DNA from: a virus
Reading direction: 5' to 3' (one strand)
Length of the DNA: 21,315 nt
Virus record (IMG/VR): IMGVR_UViG_3300037493_006804
Location: 1 to 21,315 of that record
Positions within the stretch are counted from its first letter, which is position 1; every line of letters starts with the position of its first letter. Of the stretch, positions 1 through 7,366 are shown one piece after another. The translations under genes were made by a program, and so were the position numbers. A model generated the notes under the pieces. The model had not been told where the DNA came from. It did no database searches and worked only from the letters and a program-made list of their open reading frames with translations.

Positions 1-74
1 GTACTCCAACTAGCAATTACATCTCCCCTTTCAATCTTAAGATTGACATCACTTGGTTTGTATTCAGCAGCCAT
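1..74 (-). CDS. Partial unknown gene (first 24 codons)
   Basis: An ATG at 74-72 opens a frame that stays open to the window edge. It begins MAAEYKPSDVNLKIERGDVI. The start overlaps the stop codon of the gene to its right (TAATG), which is typical of coupled phage genes and is the main reason to call it. By T4 gene order the gene after small terminase would be large terminase gp17, but nothing in these 24 residues identifies it. The product cannot be named. Confidence 0.5.
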   Translation of the reverse strand, partial: MAAEYKPSDVNLKIERGDVIASWS

Positions 75-760
75 TAATCAAAAAAATCTTCTTCTTCATG
101 TAATCCAGTATCTATATTATCTATTTCGCTCTCTTGTACATTACTTTCCCATTGATTAATCTCTTCAGCTTCTTCAACTTTAGTATCCAGTCCTCTTAAG
201 GCTTTCATTAGATCTTTAGTTCCTCTAGATTTAATTCCAGACGATCCGCTACTTGGTGTAACTGAGGTTGTTCCTGGATTATATATTTCAATATCTCTAC
301 TGATCTTTTTTAAACTTTCCTCAGAAGCCATTAGATACATTGTTTGGCTTTTTACAATATCTAATAAGGTTTTTTGTAGATTTCCTAACACTTCAAACAT
401 ACGAGGGGTCATATCCCCATTGTCGATGTTGTCCAAAAGAGTTGTGATCGCTTTTTCAGTCGTTTGCATCTGATAAATCAAAGTACTTAGGGAAGCTTTA
501 TCAATTTCAGCCTTCGCTTTGATATAATCATGCTGTTCAATAATATTCTCTGAAAGATAAAACTTTAACAAAGAATCGATTGTTTTCTTTGCTTTTCTTT
601 CAGCTATACCTTTAATATTTTGATATCTCGTTGGATAGGATTTTTCAGGAGAAGCTTCAACAAGATCATCAATCGATTCATCTGAAGTTATCTCATCAGG
701 AATAGACATTAGCTCATCGAAATTCTCTCTAAAAGCTCCTTTAAGTTCTTCATTTGGCAT
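74..760 (-). CDS. Putative small terminase subunit (gp16-like)
   Basis: A 228-residue acidic, mostly helical protein. Residues 78-152 look like the central oligomerisation region of T4 gp16, the small terminase that recognises DNA and stimulates the large subunit's packaging motor. The segment TPRMFEVLGNLQ (118-129) followed by a long helix to about residue 152 parallels the 'RHMEVFATLMGQM' helix of T4 gp16. The tail (about 160-228) is Ser/Gly-rich and then strongly acidic, ending EEEDFFD. The start is placed at the ATG at 760-758, one base after the stop of the 648-residue gene; an upstream ATG at 814 would overlap that gene by 53 nt and add a hydrophobic leader that looks unlike the rest. 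The resemblance is short and from memory, so the function is tentative; it could be another helical virion protein. Confidence 0.55.
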   Translation of the reverse strand: MPNEELKGAFRENFDELMSIPDEITSDESIDDLVEASPEKSYPTRYQNIKGIAERKAKKTIDSLLKFYLSENIIEQHDYIKAKAEIDKASLSTLIYQMQTTEKAITTLLDNIDNGDMTPRMFEVLGNLQKTLLDIVKSQTMYLMASEESLKKISRDIEIYNPGTTSVTPSSGSSGIKSRGTKDLMKALRGLDTKVEEAEEINQWESNVQESEIDNIDTGLHEEEDFFD

Positions 761-761
761 T

Positions 762-2708
762 TTAACGTGGGTTGTTAACGGTTGGTAATCTAAGTTCAGG
801 AGAAGCATTATCAATTAAAAATGAAAGCTGATTGTCCTTTACAACATATTGAGAAAGTATTAAAGATTGCTCTTCAATTTGAATTGGATCTTTAAAGATT
901 CTAAAATTAGTGAAATCACCCGATGATCCTAAAAGTCTCCATTTTGAAGCAGAGATTGAAAAAGTACCACCTAGTACTTTCGTTTCTTGGTAAATATTAC
1001 TGAGTTCACTTGTCATTGTAGCGCTGGCCATCCCAGTTCTTGCAGTAGATTCCCAAATAAACAAACTGATTTGATTAAATTCGTTTGAAATATTCAGCAC
1101 AAAGGCATACCAATTGGATTCTCCCAATAGAAGATTTGAGGATGATAAATCAAATATGCAAGTCTTTGTTGAAAACTTTACAATTACAGCACTTGCGGTG
1201 TATGTTAAAGAAAACGGAGTAGAGGAACTATTTGCATACACAAAAGGAGTAACCTCCTTTTCAATTCTATATCGTGGATTGGTAAATATTGAAGTAACAA
1301 AATCCTTCTCAATACTAAACTCTGTAGAACTTACGATTTCTTTTACTATCTGTATTCCATTATAATCCTGTGTTCCAGCTATTCGTATTATTGATCCAAC
1401 AGAAAGCGACAAGGTTGAAGAAACAGTAAATTTAGCAAGTCCTTCTGGTGTAGAAGAGATTGAGGTTATCGAAATGTTAGATGATAAAGCATTTACATAT
1501 TTAGGTCTAACCCAAAAAGTGAATGCCCTGTTGTCGGAAGTGGTTATTCCATTTTCATATCGATACTCCACTGCTATTGTGTTTTTCGTTAAACTACCAA
1601 GTTCATACAGGTATTTGGCTACTATTGTGTAATTGTTGTAAATTTTTTCAGGCTTAATTATAAGCTTTTTATCAAGTATCCTTCTGACATAATCGTTTGA
1701 ACCCGTACCAACGGTTCTGTATTGATCCGGTTTTCTAACTTGAGTTTCTTGCAGTTCAGCCTCTTCACCAAAAACAGTTTCCAGATTTGATATAAGGGAA
1801 TTTACCTCTTCTTCGATATTTACATCACTGTAAGAGATGTTTGTTCTCTCTTGATAAACTGTAAGCACTACTCTCCAATAACTAGATTGATACATGAAAT
1901 CATCCGAATCTGCTATAGAGTTGACTTCATGCATTTCGTTCATTTTTGGAAAATAGAGATAATCTCTCATTTCCGGCTTTGAGCCTTTACCAAAAACTCT
2001 TTCAAACTCAGTTTTAACAATATGAACTTCAAAAAGAATTGGAATGTCTAATCCAAGCGGGCCAAACGAAATGTTTTTAGTTGGTAATTCGTTATCTGGA
2101 ATAAGAATTTTAAGATTATTACTGCTATCTATGACATTAAATAGAGAGTACTCTTTTAGTATTACGTCTTTAGATCGCTGATCGGCAGCAGTTTTATAAT
2201 AACTAACACAGAATCCAAACAAATCACTTACAATCTGACTGAACTGATTGTAGTTGTTATTTTGAACTGAATAAGGATCCCATGGTTCCGCTCCACAACA
2301 ATCAATTACAAGATTGGCGCACGGATCATTTGAGTTTCCGTTGCAACAATCATATTGAGGCATTTGTTCAATTGTTCCAGCTGAAGTTACAACCTCAAGT
2401 GATATCGAAACAAAGGTTAAAGAATGGCCGCTTTCTAATGCAGAACATGTGTATTTGTACTGAATCCAAAAGGGTTGAGTTGGATCAAGCAAAAGATTTT
2501 GCAGATTAGCATCTGTCAAATCAACGAAATCAGAGTATACAGTGTTATCCTTGGACCACCTGAATTCCTTAATGAAATAGTTTGCAGTGTCTTCACCCTC
2601 GACTACATCAACGTAGCCCTGTACACTAACTACGTTTGTGTATGGAGAAGAAAGACTTATAAGAAGAGAATCCCCTACTGCTGTAACTGTGTTCCCAGTA
2701 ACCGCCAT
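762..2708 (-). CDS. Large virion protein, probably tail/baseplate (function unknown)
   Basis: A 648-residue protein with the look of a structural component: beta-rich, rich in Ser, Asn and Thr, no transmembrane segment. An N-terminal beta domain (about 1-110) is followed by a cysteine cluster (C121, C122, C130, C137, C138, with C88 and C167 nearby). A middle part (about 210-300) contains GPLGLDIPILFEVH and RDYLYFPKMNEMHEV, and a C-terminal part (about 480-620) resembles a LamG/concanavalin-like sandwich. I do not recognise a specific T4 counterpart; a baseplate wedge or tail-decoration role is inferred from size, composition and neighbours. It has its own TATATAAA element 16 nt upstream of the ATG, separating it from the replication genes to the right. 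The 3' end abuts the gp16-like gene with a 1-nt gap. Confidence 0.75.
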   Translation of the reverse strand: MAVTGNTVTAVGDSLLISLSSPYTNVVSVQGYVDVVEGEDTANYFIKEFRWSKDNTVYSDFVDLTDANLQNLLLDPTQPFWIQYKYTCSALESGHSLTFVSISLEVVTSAGTIEQMPQYDCCNGNSNDPCANLVIDCCGAEPWDPYSVQNNNYNQFSQIVSDLFGFCVSYYKTAADQRSKDVILKEYSLFNVIDSSNNLKILIPDNELPTKNISFGPLGLDIPILFEVHIVKTEFERVFGKGSKPEMRDYLYFPKMNEMHEVNSIADSDDFMYQSSYWRVVLTVYQERTNISYSDVNIEEEVNSLISNLETVFGEEAELQETQVRKPDQYRTVGTGSNDYVRRILDKKLIIKPEKIYNNYTIVAKYLYELGSLTKNTIAVEYRYENGITTSDNRAFTFWVRPKYVNALSSNISITSISSTPEGLAKFTVSSTLSLSVGSIIRIAGTQDYNGIQIVKEIVSSTEFSIEKDFVTSIFTNPRYRIEKEVTPFVYANSSSTPFSLTYTASAVIVKFSTKTCIFDLSSSNLLLGESNWYAFVLNISNEFNQISLFIWESTARTGMASATMTSELSNIYQETKVLGGTFSISASKWRLLGSSGDFTNFRIFKDPIQIEEQSLILSQYVVKDNQLSFLIDNASPELRLPTVNNPR

Positions 2709-2724
2709 TTAATAGTATCATTTT

Positions 2725-2732
2725 TTTATATA
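2725..2732 (-). promoter_or_regulatory. TATATAAA element upstream of the 648-residue virion gene
   Basis: The minus strand reads TATATAAA, with 16 nt between it and the ATG at 2708. The same octamer at the same spacing precedes three other leftward genes in this window. It resembles the T4 late promoter core TATAAATA and is a candidate site for the gp55-type sigma factor encoded here. A translation-initiation role is an alternative. Confidence 0.5.
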
Positions 2733-2735
2733 TTC

Positions 2736-3410
2736 TTAAACAAAGTCAGTCACAATGATCAAACTCGTATTGTCCTCTTCAAGCTTCTCTTCAATCCATG
2801 AAAAAAACGCATTAAATACAGGAGCAAATTTTCCGTCTATAGCATCCTCTTCAGTTTCCTCCTCATACTTTACAAGTTGATTTACAAGATCTGCTGCTTT
2901 AATTTCAACAAAATTCTTACGAGAGTTTTCAAAAATACCAAGTTTAAGCATTACTTCATTGAAAAGTCTAATCTCATCTATGCTTCTTCCTTTACAGATA
3001 TCAATCTTTCCTTGAAGAACTCGATGTTCAAATGAAATAATTTTACGATCTTCAGATTCCACAAGGCGAGAATAGTTCTTATCAGTGTTTAATGATATTA
3101 CAAAGGTATCAAGCATTGGATAGTTTGTAAACATTGCATTTAGAAAATAAACAGTGTTTACCTCCTGTGGAGATGCATTACCCATCTCTTTGAATTTTGC
3201 AAACTCTCGCTTTAGTTTTGCATTCTTAACAAATATTTTTTTCAGCTCATCGGTCTGCACTTCGAATTTGCTTTCGTATTTTTTAGTATTTCTAAAATCT
3301 GCCTCGTTTCTAAGACATGTAATTATCAAGCCATCGATGTAATTGTAACGATAGAGAGTTATTTCTACTTTGGTTGGTATCTCGTTAAAATATTGTAGAT
3401 CAACTGGCAT
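2736..3410 (-). CDS. Unknown protein downstream of gp62
   Basis: A 224-residue protein starting MPVDLQYFNEIPTKVEITLY. I recognise no family. It is soluble, charged and mixed alpha/beta, with an acidic stretch near 181-190 (EEETEEDAID) and a hydrophobic end (SLIIVTDFV). The ATG overlaps the last 11 nt of the gp62-like gene, so translation is probably coupled and the product is likely made together with the clamp loader. In T4 the gene after 62 is regA, a 122-residue translational repressor; this protein is nearly twice as long and shows no visible regA similarity. A replication-related role is inferred from position only. Confidence 0.75.
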   Translation of the reverse strand: MPVDLQYFNEIPTKVEITLYRYNYIDGLIITCLRNEADFRNTKKYESKFEVQTDELKKIFVKNAKLKREFAKFKEMGNASPQEVNTVYFLNAMFTNYPMLDTFVISLNTDKNYSRLVESEDRKIISFEHRVLQGKIDICKGRSIDEIRLFNEVMLKLGIFENSRKNFVEIKAADLVNQLVKYEEETEEDAIDGKFAPVFNAFFSWIEEKLEEDNTSLIIVTDFV

Positions 3411-3816
3411 TACTCTTTATCTCTTTTTCTAAAATTTTTAAATATGAAATCGTCTTTTCTTTGTTATATTTCAAACATTCCTGATATTCTCTCATTCCTA
3501 TATGATTTATTTTCATAAACAAGGCAATAGTTTCATCACTTGGAACAAAAGTCTCTTTTGGTTTAGTTTGTGATTTTTTGACTTTTGTAAAAATCCACCC
3601 AGGTGTTCTCTTAAATTGAACTGTTACTCTTCTCCATGAGTCAGCTGCTCCTACTGAATTAGTACCTAATATATTAAAAAGATTAGCTTGAATAGGATAA
3701 CGAATTGACATAAACCTGTTGAGCATAAAAGAATTCTTGGCTTTATCATATGAAGAAAGATCTTCATACTTTGGCTTCGAATCAAACATGACTTTTATGT
3801 AATCAAAAAGGTCCAT
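3400..3816 (-). CDS. 62: Clamp loader small subunit, gp62-like
   Basis: A 138-residue protein. In T4, gp62 joins four gp44 subunits to load the gp45 sliding clamp onto primer-template junctions. The sequence lines up in pattern with the short gp62 proteins of marine T4-like phages. SFMLNRFMSIRYPIQANLFN (29-48) corresponds to their helix with an 'INR...AN.MN' pattern. WRRVTVQFKRTPGWIFTKVKK (61-81) is a basic segment like their 'RKRKRFSRWLK'. A C-terminal helix (95-137) contains INHIGMREYQECLKY. It is shorter than T4 gp62 (187 residues). It lies 10 nt downstream of the RNase H gene, in the same operon as gp44, which supports the call. No close sequence identity to T4 gp62 is visible, so the name rests on pattern and context. 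Confidence 0.7.
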   Translation of the reverse strand: MDLFDYIKVMFDSKPKYEDLSSYDKAKNSFMLNRFMSIRYPIQANLFNILGTNSVGAADSWRRVTVQFKRTPGWIFTKVKKSQTKPKETFVPSDETIALFMKINHIGMREYQECLKYNKEKTISYLKILEKEIKSNAS

Positions 3817-3826
3817 ATAATATGTA

Positions 3827-5020
3827 TTAGAATGTAGGTGAAGTATTGTTTTTCTTTTTTATAAATGATAAGTCCTCATTGGTATCATCATCAAAAAAGC
3901 CTGATGTATTTACGCCCTTAGAGTGTTTAGTTCCATGCAGCAACTTTTCCATTTTACTTAAAGATTCAAAGTCAACAGTGTTTTTCCCCTGATCTAGTTT
4001 TTCAATCTCCTCAAACATCATATTATGAATACTATGAGGTATTGATAATGAACTTAAAACAATAAGATTTGAGTTTATTTTGATATTTTCCAATATTGTA
4101 TCATAAGGCATCTTGGTTGCATTCAGATCTTTAATAACCAACTTACAGATCTCCTTTTGATAAGAATCATCAAAGACATAAGATTTATTAAAACCTCCAA
4201 ACTTTTTAACAAAAGCTGATACTACACATTGAGCCTTTTTATCTGTAATTCCATACGTTCTCGTTCCGTTTTTAGTTGAAGTATTGTAATAATAAACAGA
4301 TTTGATATTATCTCCAGAATCACCAGTGAGAATCTTTGCAAACACATAAGTATCTGCATCCATTTCATCAATTGAAAGATTTGAAGAAATTATAAAGTTA
4401 TGTAGATCTTCTTTGATTTTATTGTGAACTGTAGACGATAGATTAAAAATGTCAACATCTTCTTTTACTTCAATCCAATCTAAAAATCCAGTTGGAACAC
4501 AAATCCTTTTATGAGTACCTGAGTAGAAAAGCGTCTGACCTCCGGTTGATTTATTGTGTGATACAAGTTGCATCAAATCTCTATCTCCAGAGAAAACAAT
4601 TGTGTTTTTTCCATCTAGATTTAAATAATTACTCCATGCATAGATCAAATCATCTCCTTCTGCACCTTCCATTTTATGAATGGTGACTCCTCTTTTTTCT
4701 AAAACATCTCTAAATTCAGAAGTAGCAGCCTTGAAATTCTCCCAGTGAATGTTAGAATCTGCCTTTCTATTCCCTTTGTAATCAGCATCTGGATAAAAAT
4801 CCTTTCTCCAAGACTTTGAATCAAGCGTAAAAACAATCTCGTCTACAAAAGGTTTAAATTTTCTTATTTCAGATGCAAAATCAGTGGCCAATTTTCTTAG
4901 ATAAACTCCAATCTCCTTCTCAGTTGATAGCGCCTGTTGTCCCTTTTTAGCAGGTGGTATTACATACAAAGTTCTAAATAAGAAATAATTGCCATCGATT
5001 AATAGTGTGTACTTTTTCAT
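3827..5020 (-). CDS. rnh: RNase H / 5'-3' flap nuclease (T4 Rnh-like)
   Basis: A 397-residue member of the FEN/5' nuclease family. In T4 this enzyme removes RNA primers and adjacent DNA from lagging-strand fragments. The metal-binding acidic residues are visible in order: LLIDGN (D9), FTLDSKSWRKDFYPDADYKGN (D67 and the following basic arch segment), EGAEGDD (E118, E121, D123, D124), SGDRDLM (D146, D148) and the helix-hairpin-helix region TGDSGDN (232-238). About 80 residues lie between the fourth and fifth motifs, and the protein is about 90 residues longer than T4 RNase H (305), with an acidic-then-basic tail (FFDDDTNEDLSFIKKKNN). Its ATG overlaps the gp44 stop by 4 nt. Its place between the two clamp loader subunits differs from T4, where rnh lies elsewhere. 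Confidence 0.88.
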   Translation of the reverse strand: MKKYTLLIDGNYFLFRTLYVIPPAKKGQQALSTEKEIGVYLRKLATDFASEIRKFKPFVDEIVFTLDSKSWRKDFYPDADYKGNRKADSNIHWENFKAATSEFRDVLEKRGVTIHKMEGAEGDDLIYAWSNYLNLDGKNTIVFSGDRDLMQLVSHNKSTGGQTLFYSGTHKRICVPTGFLDWIEVKEDVDIFNLSSTVHNKIKEDLHNFIISSNLSIDEMDADTYVFAKILTGDSGDNIKSVYYYNTSTKNGTRTYGITDKKAQCVVSAFVKKFGGFNKSYVFDDSYQKEICKLVIKDLNATKMPYDTILENIKINSNLIVLSSLSIPHSIHNMMFEEIEKLDQGKNTVDFESLSKMEKLLHGTKHSKGVNTSGFFDDDTNEDLSFIKKKNNTSPTF

Positions 5021-5976
5021 GCTTTGTTAATTATCATTTGTAATTCATAAATACAAGCAAGCATTGTAACGGTTGGATCAATAACATGATTTCGTTGTGC
5101 TTGATATTTTGCTACATTTACTGTTATTTCAGGTAAGCAACTAAGATACTCTGGCTGCTCAACCTTCATGTATTCGATCAACTCATTACCCAAAGAGGCA
5201 AGAACATCATCTACTCGATTTGAATACTCAGATACTAGAAACTCGTAATTTTTAACAGGATCTGAGTTCTTAAAGATAATTTCGTAGATGTCTTTATAAA
5301 CACTGCTAAACTTCCTTATGTCATCAATTGTGATTTTACTATTTCCTTGTGAGTGAAAACCTTGTAGAACATTAAGCATGTTTCTAAGATCAGGAAACTT
5401 ACGTTTAACCAATTCAAGAATAGCGTGTTTATCAATATCAAGTCCTTCTGCTTGAGAAATCTGAAAAAGTCGTGTAATATAACCTTTCATCAACTCCTTC
5501 TCTTCTTCCTTACTAAAATCAAAGTCAATCATCTCAAATCGAGATTGGATAGGATCGGGAACTTTGTTAATATAATTGCAAGTTGCAATGAAACGTGTAT
5601 TCGTGCTGAATTGATCCATTGTGGCGCGTAAAGCTTTAAAAAACTGATCCGAAACACCATCAATCTCATCAAGAATAATCACTTTCATCTTTCCAGGCTG
5701 ATCCATAAGACTCCTGTTCGCACAAAAGTCTGTGATTCTGTTACGAACAACATCAACGCTAGTGTCCGTACTTGCATTTATATACAAGAAAGAGTGACTA
5801 AACTGTTTTACAAGAGCCTTAGCTGCGCTTGTTTTGCCTGTACCTGGGCTTCCATGAAAAAGAAGATGCTGATAAACTCCTTTAGAAAGTTTGTCTAAAA
5901 CTCTATTAGGAACAATCAAGTCATCAAGTGAAGCGGGCCTATATTTCTCAGTGAAAAGCAAATTATTTGCTTGCAT
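5017..5976 (-). CDS. 44: Clamp loader ATPase large subunit gp44
   Basis: A 319-residue AAA+ ATPase, the same length as T4 gp44. With gp62 it opens the sliding clamp and loads it at primer ends, supporting both replication and late transcription. Motifs seen: Walker A GSPGTGKT (42-49), Walker B VIILDEID (99-106), sensor 1 ATCN (131-134) and the arginine-finger segment SRF (145-147, in place of the usual SRC). The C-terminal third is helical, matching the collar domain. It is the first gene of the leftward replication block; the 66-nt gap to the divergent rightward gene must hold promoters for both. A CATATAAA sequence lies 9 nt upstream of the ATG. No Shine-Dalgarno sequence is visible. Confidence 0.95.
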   Translation of the reverse strand: MQANNLLFTEKYRPASLDDLIVPNRVLDKLSKGVYQHLLFHGSPGTGKTSAAKALVKQFSHSFLYINASTDTSVDVVRNRITDFCANRSLMDQPGKMKVIILDEIDGVSDQFFKALRATMDQFSTNTRFIATCNYINKVPDPIQSRFEMIDFDFSKEEEKELMKGYITRLFQISQAEGLDIDKHAILELVKRKFPDLRNMLNVLQGFHSQGNSKITIDDIRKFSSVYKDIYEIIFKNSDPVKNYEFLVSEYSNRVDDVLASLGNELIEYMKVEQPEYLSCLPEITVNVAKYQAQRNHVIDPTVTMLACIYELQMIINKA

Positions 5977-5985
5977 GTTTTATTT

Positions 5986-5993
5986 TTTATATG
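5986..5993 (-). promoter_or_regulatory. CATATAAA upstream of gp44 (weak promoter candidate)
   Basis: The minus strand reads CATATAAA, one mismatch from TATATAAA, but only 9 nt before the gp44 ATG rather than 15-16. It could be a variant promoter or simply A/T-rich leader sequence; several other copies of CATATAAA lie elsewhere in the window, including inside genes. Confidence 0.2.
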
Positions 5994-6018
5994 ACAGAAG
6001 AACTGTTAGTTTCAGAAG

Positions 6019-6026
6019 GATAAATA
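6019..6026 (+). promoter_or_regulatory. GATAAATA upstream of the rightward gene (promoter candidate)
   Basis: GATAAATA differs by one base from the T4 late core TATAAATA and lies 16 nt before the ATG at 6043, the same spacing as the leftward TATATAAA elements. It is the best promoter candidate for the only rightward gene, but it is a single weak match in A/T-rich DNA. Confidence 0.35.
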
Positions 6027-6042
6027 TAGTATACCCCAGTCT

Positions 6043-6864
6043 ATGAGAAAGACAAAGAACTTTAAAAAAGTAATAGTACAACCAGATCGTCACAAAGCGA
6101 TAACGAGAAGAAACCAGAATTTTGTTCCAGCTACAAACGCTCATGAAAAACCAGAAAAACCAGCAGATGTAAATGTTACACAAATTATTCACAGAGTAAA
6201 CAAAGAAAAAATAACAAGTGAAGATCTTGTAAAGTTCTCAAAAAACTATAAGAGAATTGGTAGAATAGATCCAATTTTCTTAGGAGAAACAATTTATATT
6301 GTAGGAGGAGGCCCTTCGCTGGAAGGATTTGATTTTTCATCACTAGACGATAAAATCACAATAGCCGTAAATAAATCGTTTCTACATTTAAAAAATCCAA
6401 CCGTTATATATTGGTCGGATTATAGAGTTTACCGTTGGTATGAAAATGAAATTTTAGCACATAAAAATGCGCATAAGATAACCAATAAGCCTCTACCTGA
6501 TAATGCTGGAGTAATTAATCTATTAAGCACTGGTAAGTTTGGGTTGGAAAAGGATCCACACGGATTAAGAGACGGAGGAAACTCGGGATATGCAGCAATA
6601 AATTTAGCATATCATTTTGGTGCAAAAAAGATTATCCTTCTTGGATTTGATATGAAACTTATAAACGGCAAAAGTCACTATCATGAGGGATATGATATAA
6701 ACAAAAAGCCAGATTCTAAGATGTACGAAAGACTGATGCTGCCATCATTCGATTCTATGGCTGAATATCTTAAAAAAGCAAAGGTACAGGTTTACAATGC
6801 TAGCCCAGAAAGTTCAATTACATGCTTTCAGAAGATTGATCTTGCTCAGATTTCTTCAGTCTGA
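6043..6864 (+). CDS. DUF115/MptE-like Rossmann protein, possible glycosyltransferase
   Basis: A 273-residue protein and the only rightward gene here. After a basic N-terminal tail (1-75) comes a Rossmann-like domain: IYIVGGGPSLEGFD (84-97), ITIAVNKS (105-112), then GGNSGYAAINLAYHFGAKKI (178-197) leading into ILLGFDM. This pattern is shared by DUF115/MptE-like proteins and related GT42-type sialyltransferase folds, which bind nucleotide-linked substrates. Phage members are common but poorly characterised; sugar transfer to a virion or host surface component is an inference. It is divergent from gp44 (66-nt gap) and its last 47 nt overlap the 3' end of the leftward zinc-finger-like gene. Its isolation on the opposite strand fits separate regulation or later acquisition. 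Codon use does not obviously differ from its neighbours. Confidence 0.8.
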   Translation: MRKTKNFKKVIVQPDRHKAITRRNQNFVPATNAHEKPEKPADVNVTQIIHRVNKEKITSEDLVKFSKNYKRIGRIDPIFLGETIYIVGGGPSLEGFDFSSLDDKITIAVNKSFLHLKNPTVIYWSDYRVYRWYENEILAHKNAHKITNKPLPDNAGVINLLSTGKFGLEKDPHGLRDGGNSGYAAINLAYHFGAKKIILLGFDMKLINGKSHYHEGYDINKKPDSKMYERLMLPSFDSMAEYLKKAKVQVYNASPESSITCFQKIDLAQISSV

Positions 6865-7366
6865 GTTCACGTTTCATAGAATTTCTTAAATATCTCATGT
6901 AATCCTGCTGTGGCTTCGATAAATGTTTTTTACAGTGATTTGTAAATGCAACAGAGTTCTCTTTGATTCTTACATCAACCGAATTTCCTTTACCAAATAC
7001 ATCGTCGCATTTAGTACAAAGGAAGTTGGAAGGTGTAAAGTCATCTATGTATGAAATTATATCTGTTGTACAGATAGCACAATTCCACTTTACCTGCTTA
7101 GAAGCTTCTTCGAGTCCTCTGTATAGAGTAATTTGATCGTTAAATGGATTATACCAGTGATGTCGTAACATCTTTTTCTCAGCCTCCATATCAGCAATTC
7201 TAAACACTAAGTTCACAAAAGAGTCATTCTTCATCAAAGGTCTTGCAAATTCACTATCCATCAAGATTCTATGGTGTCGAGGCTTTAAGTATTTAAAAAG
7301 AATATCAAACTTTCGTTTGAACCATCCGTAGTTTTTTCTAACGATTTTATATTTTTTATGCAGCAT
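6818..7366 (-). CDS. Unknown protein with a four-cysteine zinc-binding motif
   Basis: A 182-residue basic protein of no recognised family. The visible feature is CAIC (96-99) and CTKC (117-120), two CxxC knuckles 17 residues apart, typical of a structural zinc site; a further NHCKKH lies downstream. The N-terminal 35 residues and the C-terminal tail are strongly basic, which would suit nucleic-acid binding, but that is inference. I place the start at the ATG at 7366, which overlaps the previous gene by 11 nt, the same arrangement as gp62 and its follower; an in-frame ATG at 7402 would overlap by 47 nt. The 3' end overlaps the convergent rightward gene by 47 nt. Confidence 0.75.
   Translation of the reverse strand: MLHKKYKIVRKNYGWFKRKFDILFKYLKPRHHRILMDSEFARPLMKNDSFVNLVFRIADMEAEKKMLRHHWYNPFNDQITLYRGLEEASKQVKWNCAICTTDIISYIDDFTPSNFLCTKCDDVFGKGNSVDVRIKENSVAFTNHCKKHLSKPQQDYMRYLRNSMKRELRLKKSEQDQSSESM

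Noticed and set aside
761-814. Longer form of the gp16-like protein starting at 814
   Set aside because: It would overlap the 648-residue gene by 53 nt, while an ATG one base after that gene's stop is available.
5777-5784. TATATAAA copy on the minus strand inside gp44
   Set aside because: It lies within the coding sequence with no start codon 15-16 nt downstream that begins a recognised gene, so it is probably chance.
6845-6865. Perfect inverted repeat CTCAGA-N9-TCTGAG at the convergent gene ends
   Set aside because: It lies at the meeting point of two convergent genes, but has no T tract on either side and is inside coding sequence of both, so I do not call it a terminator.
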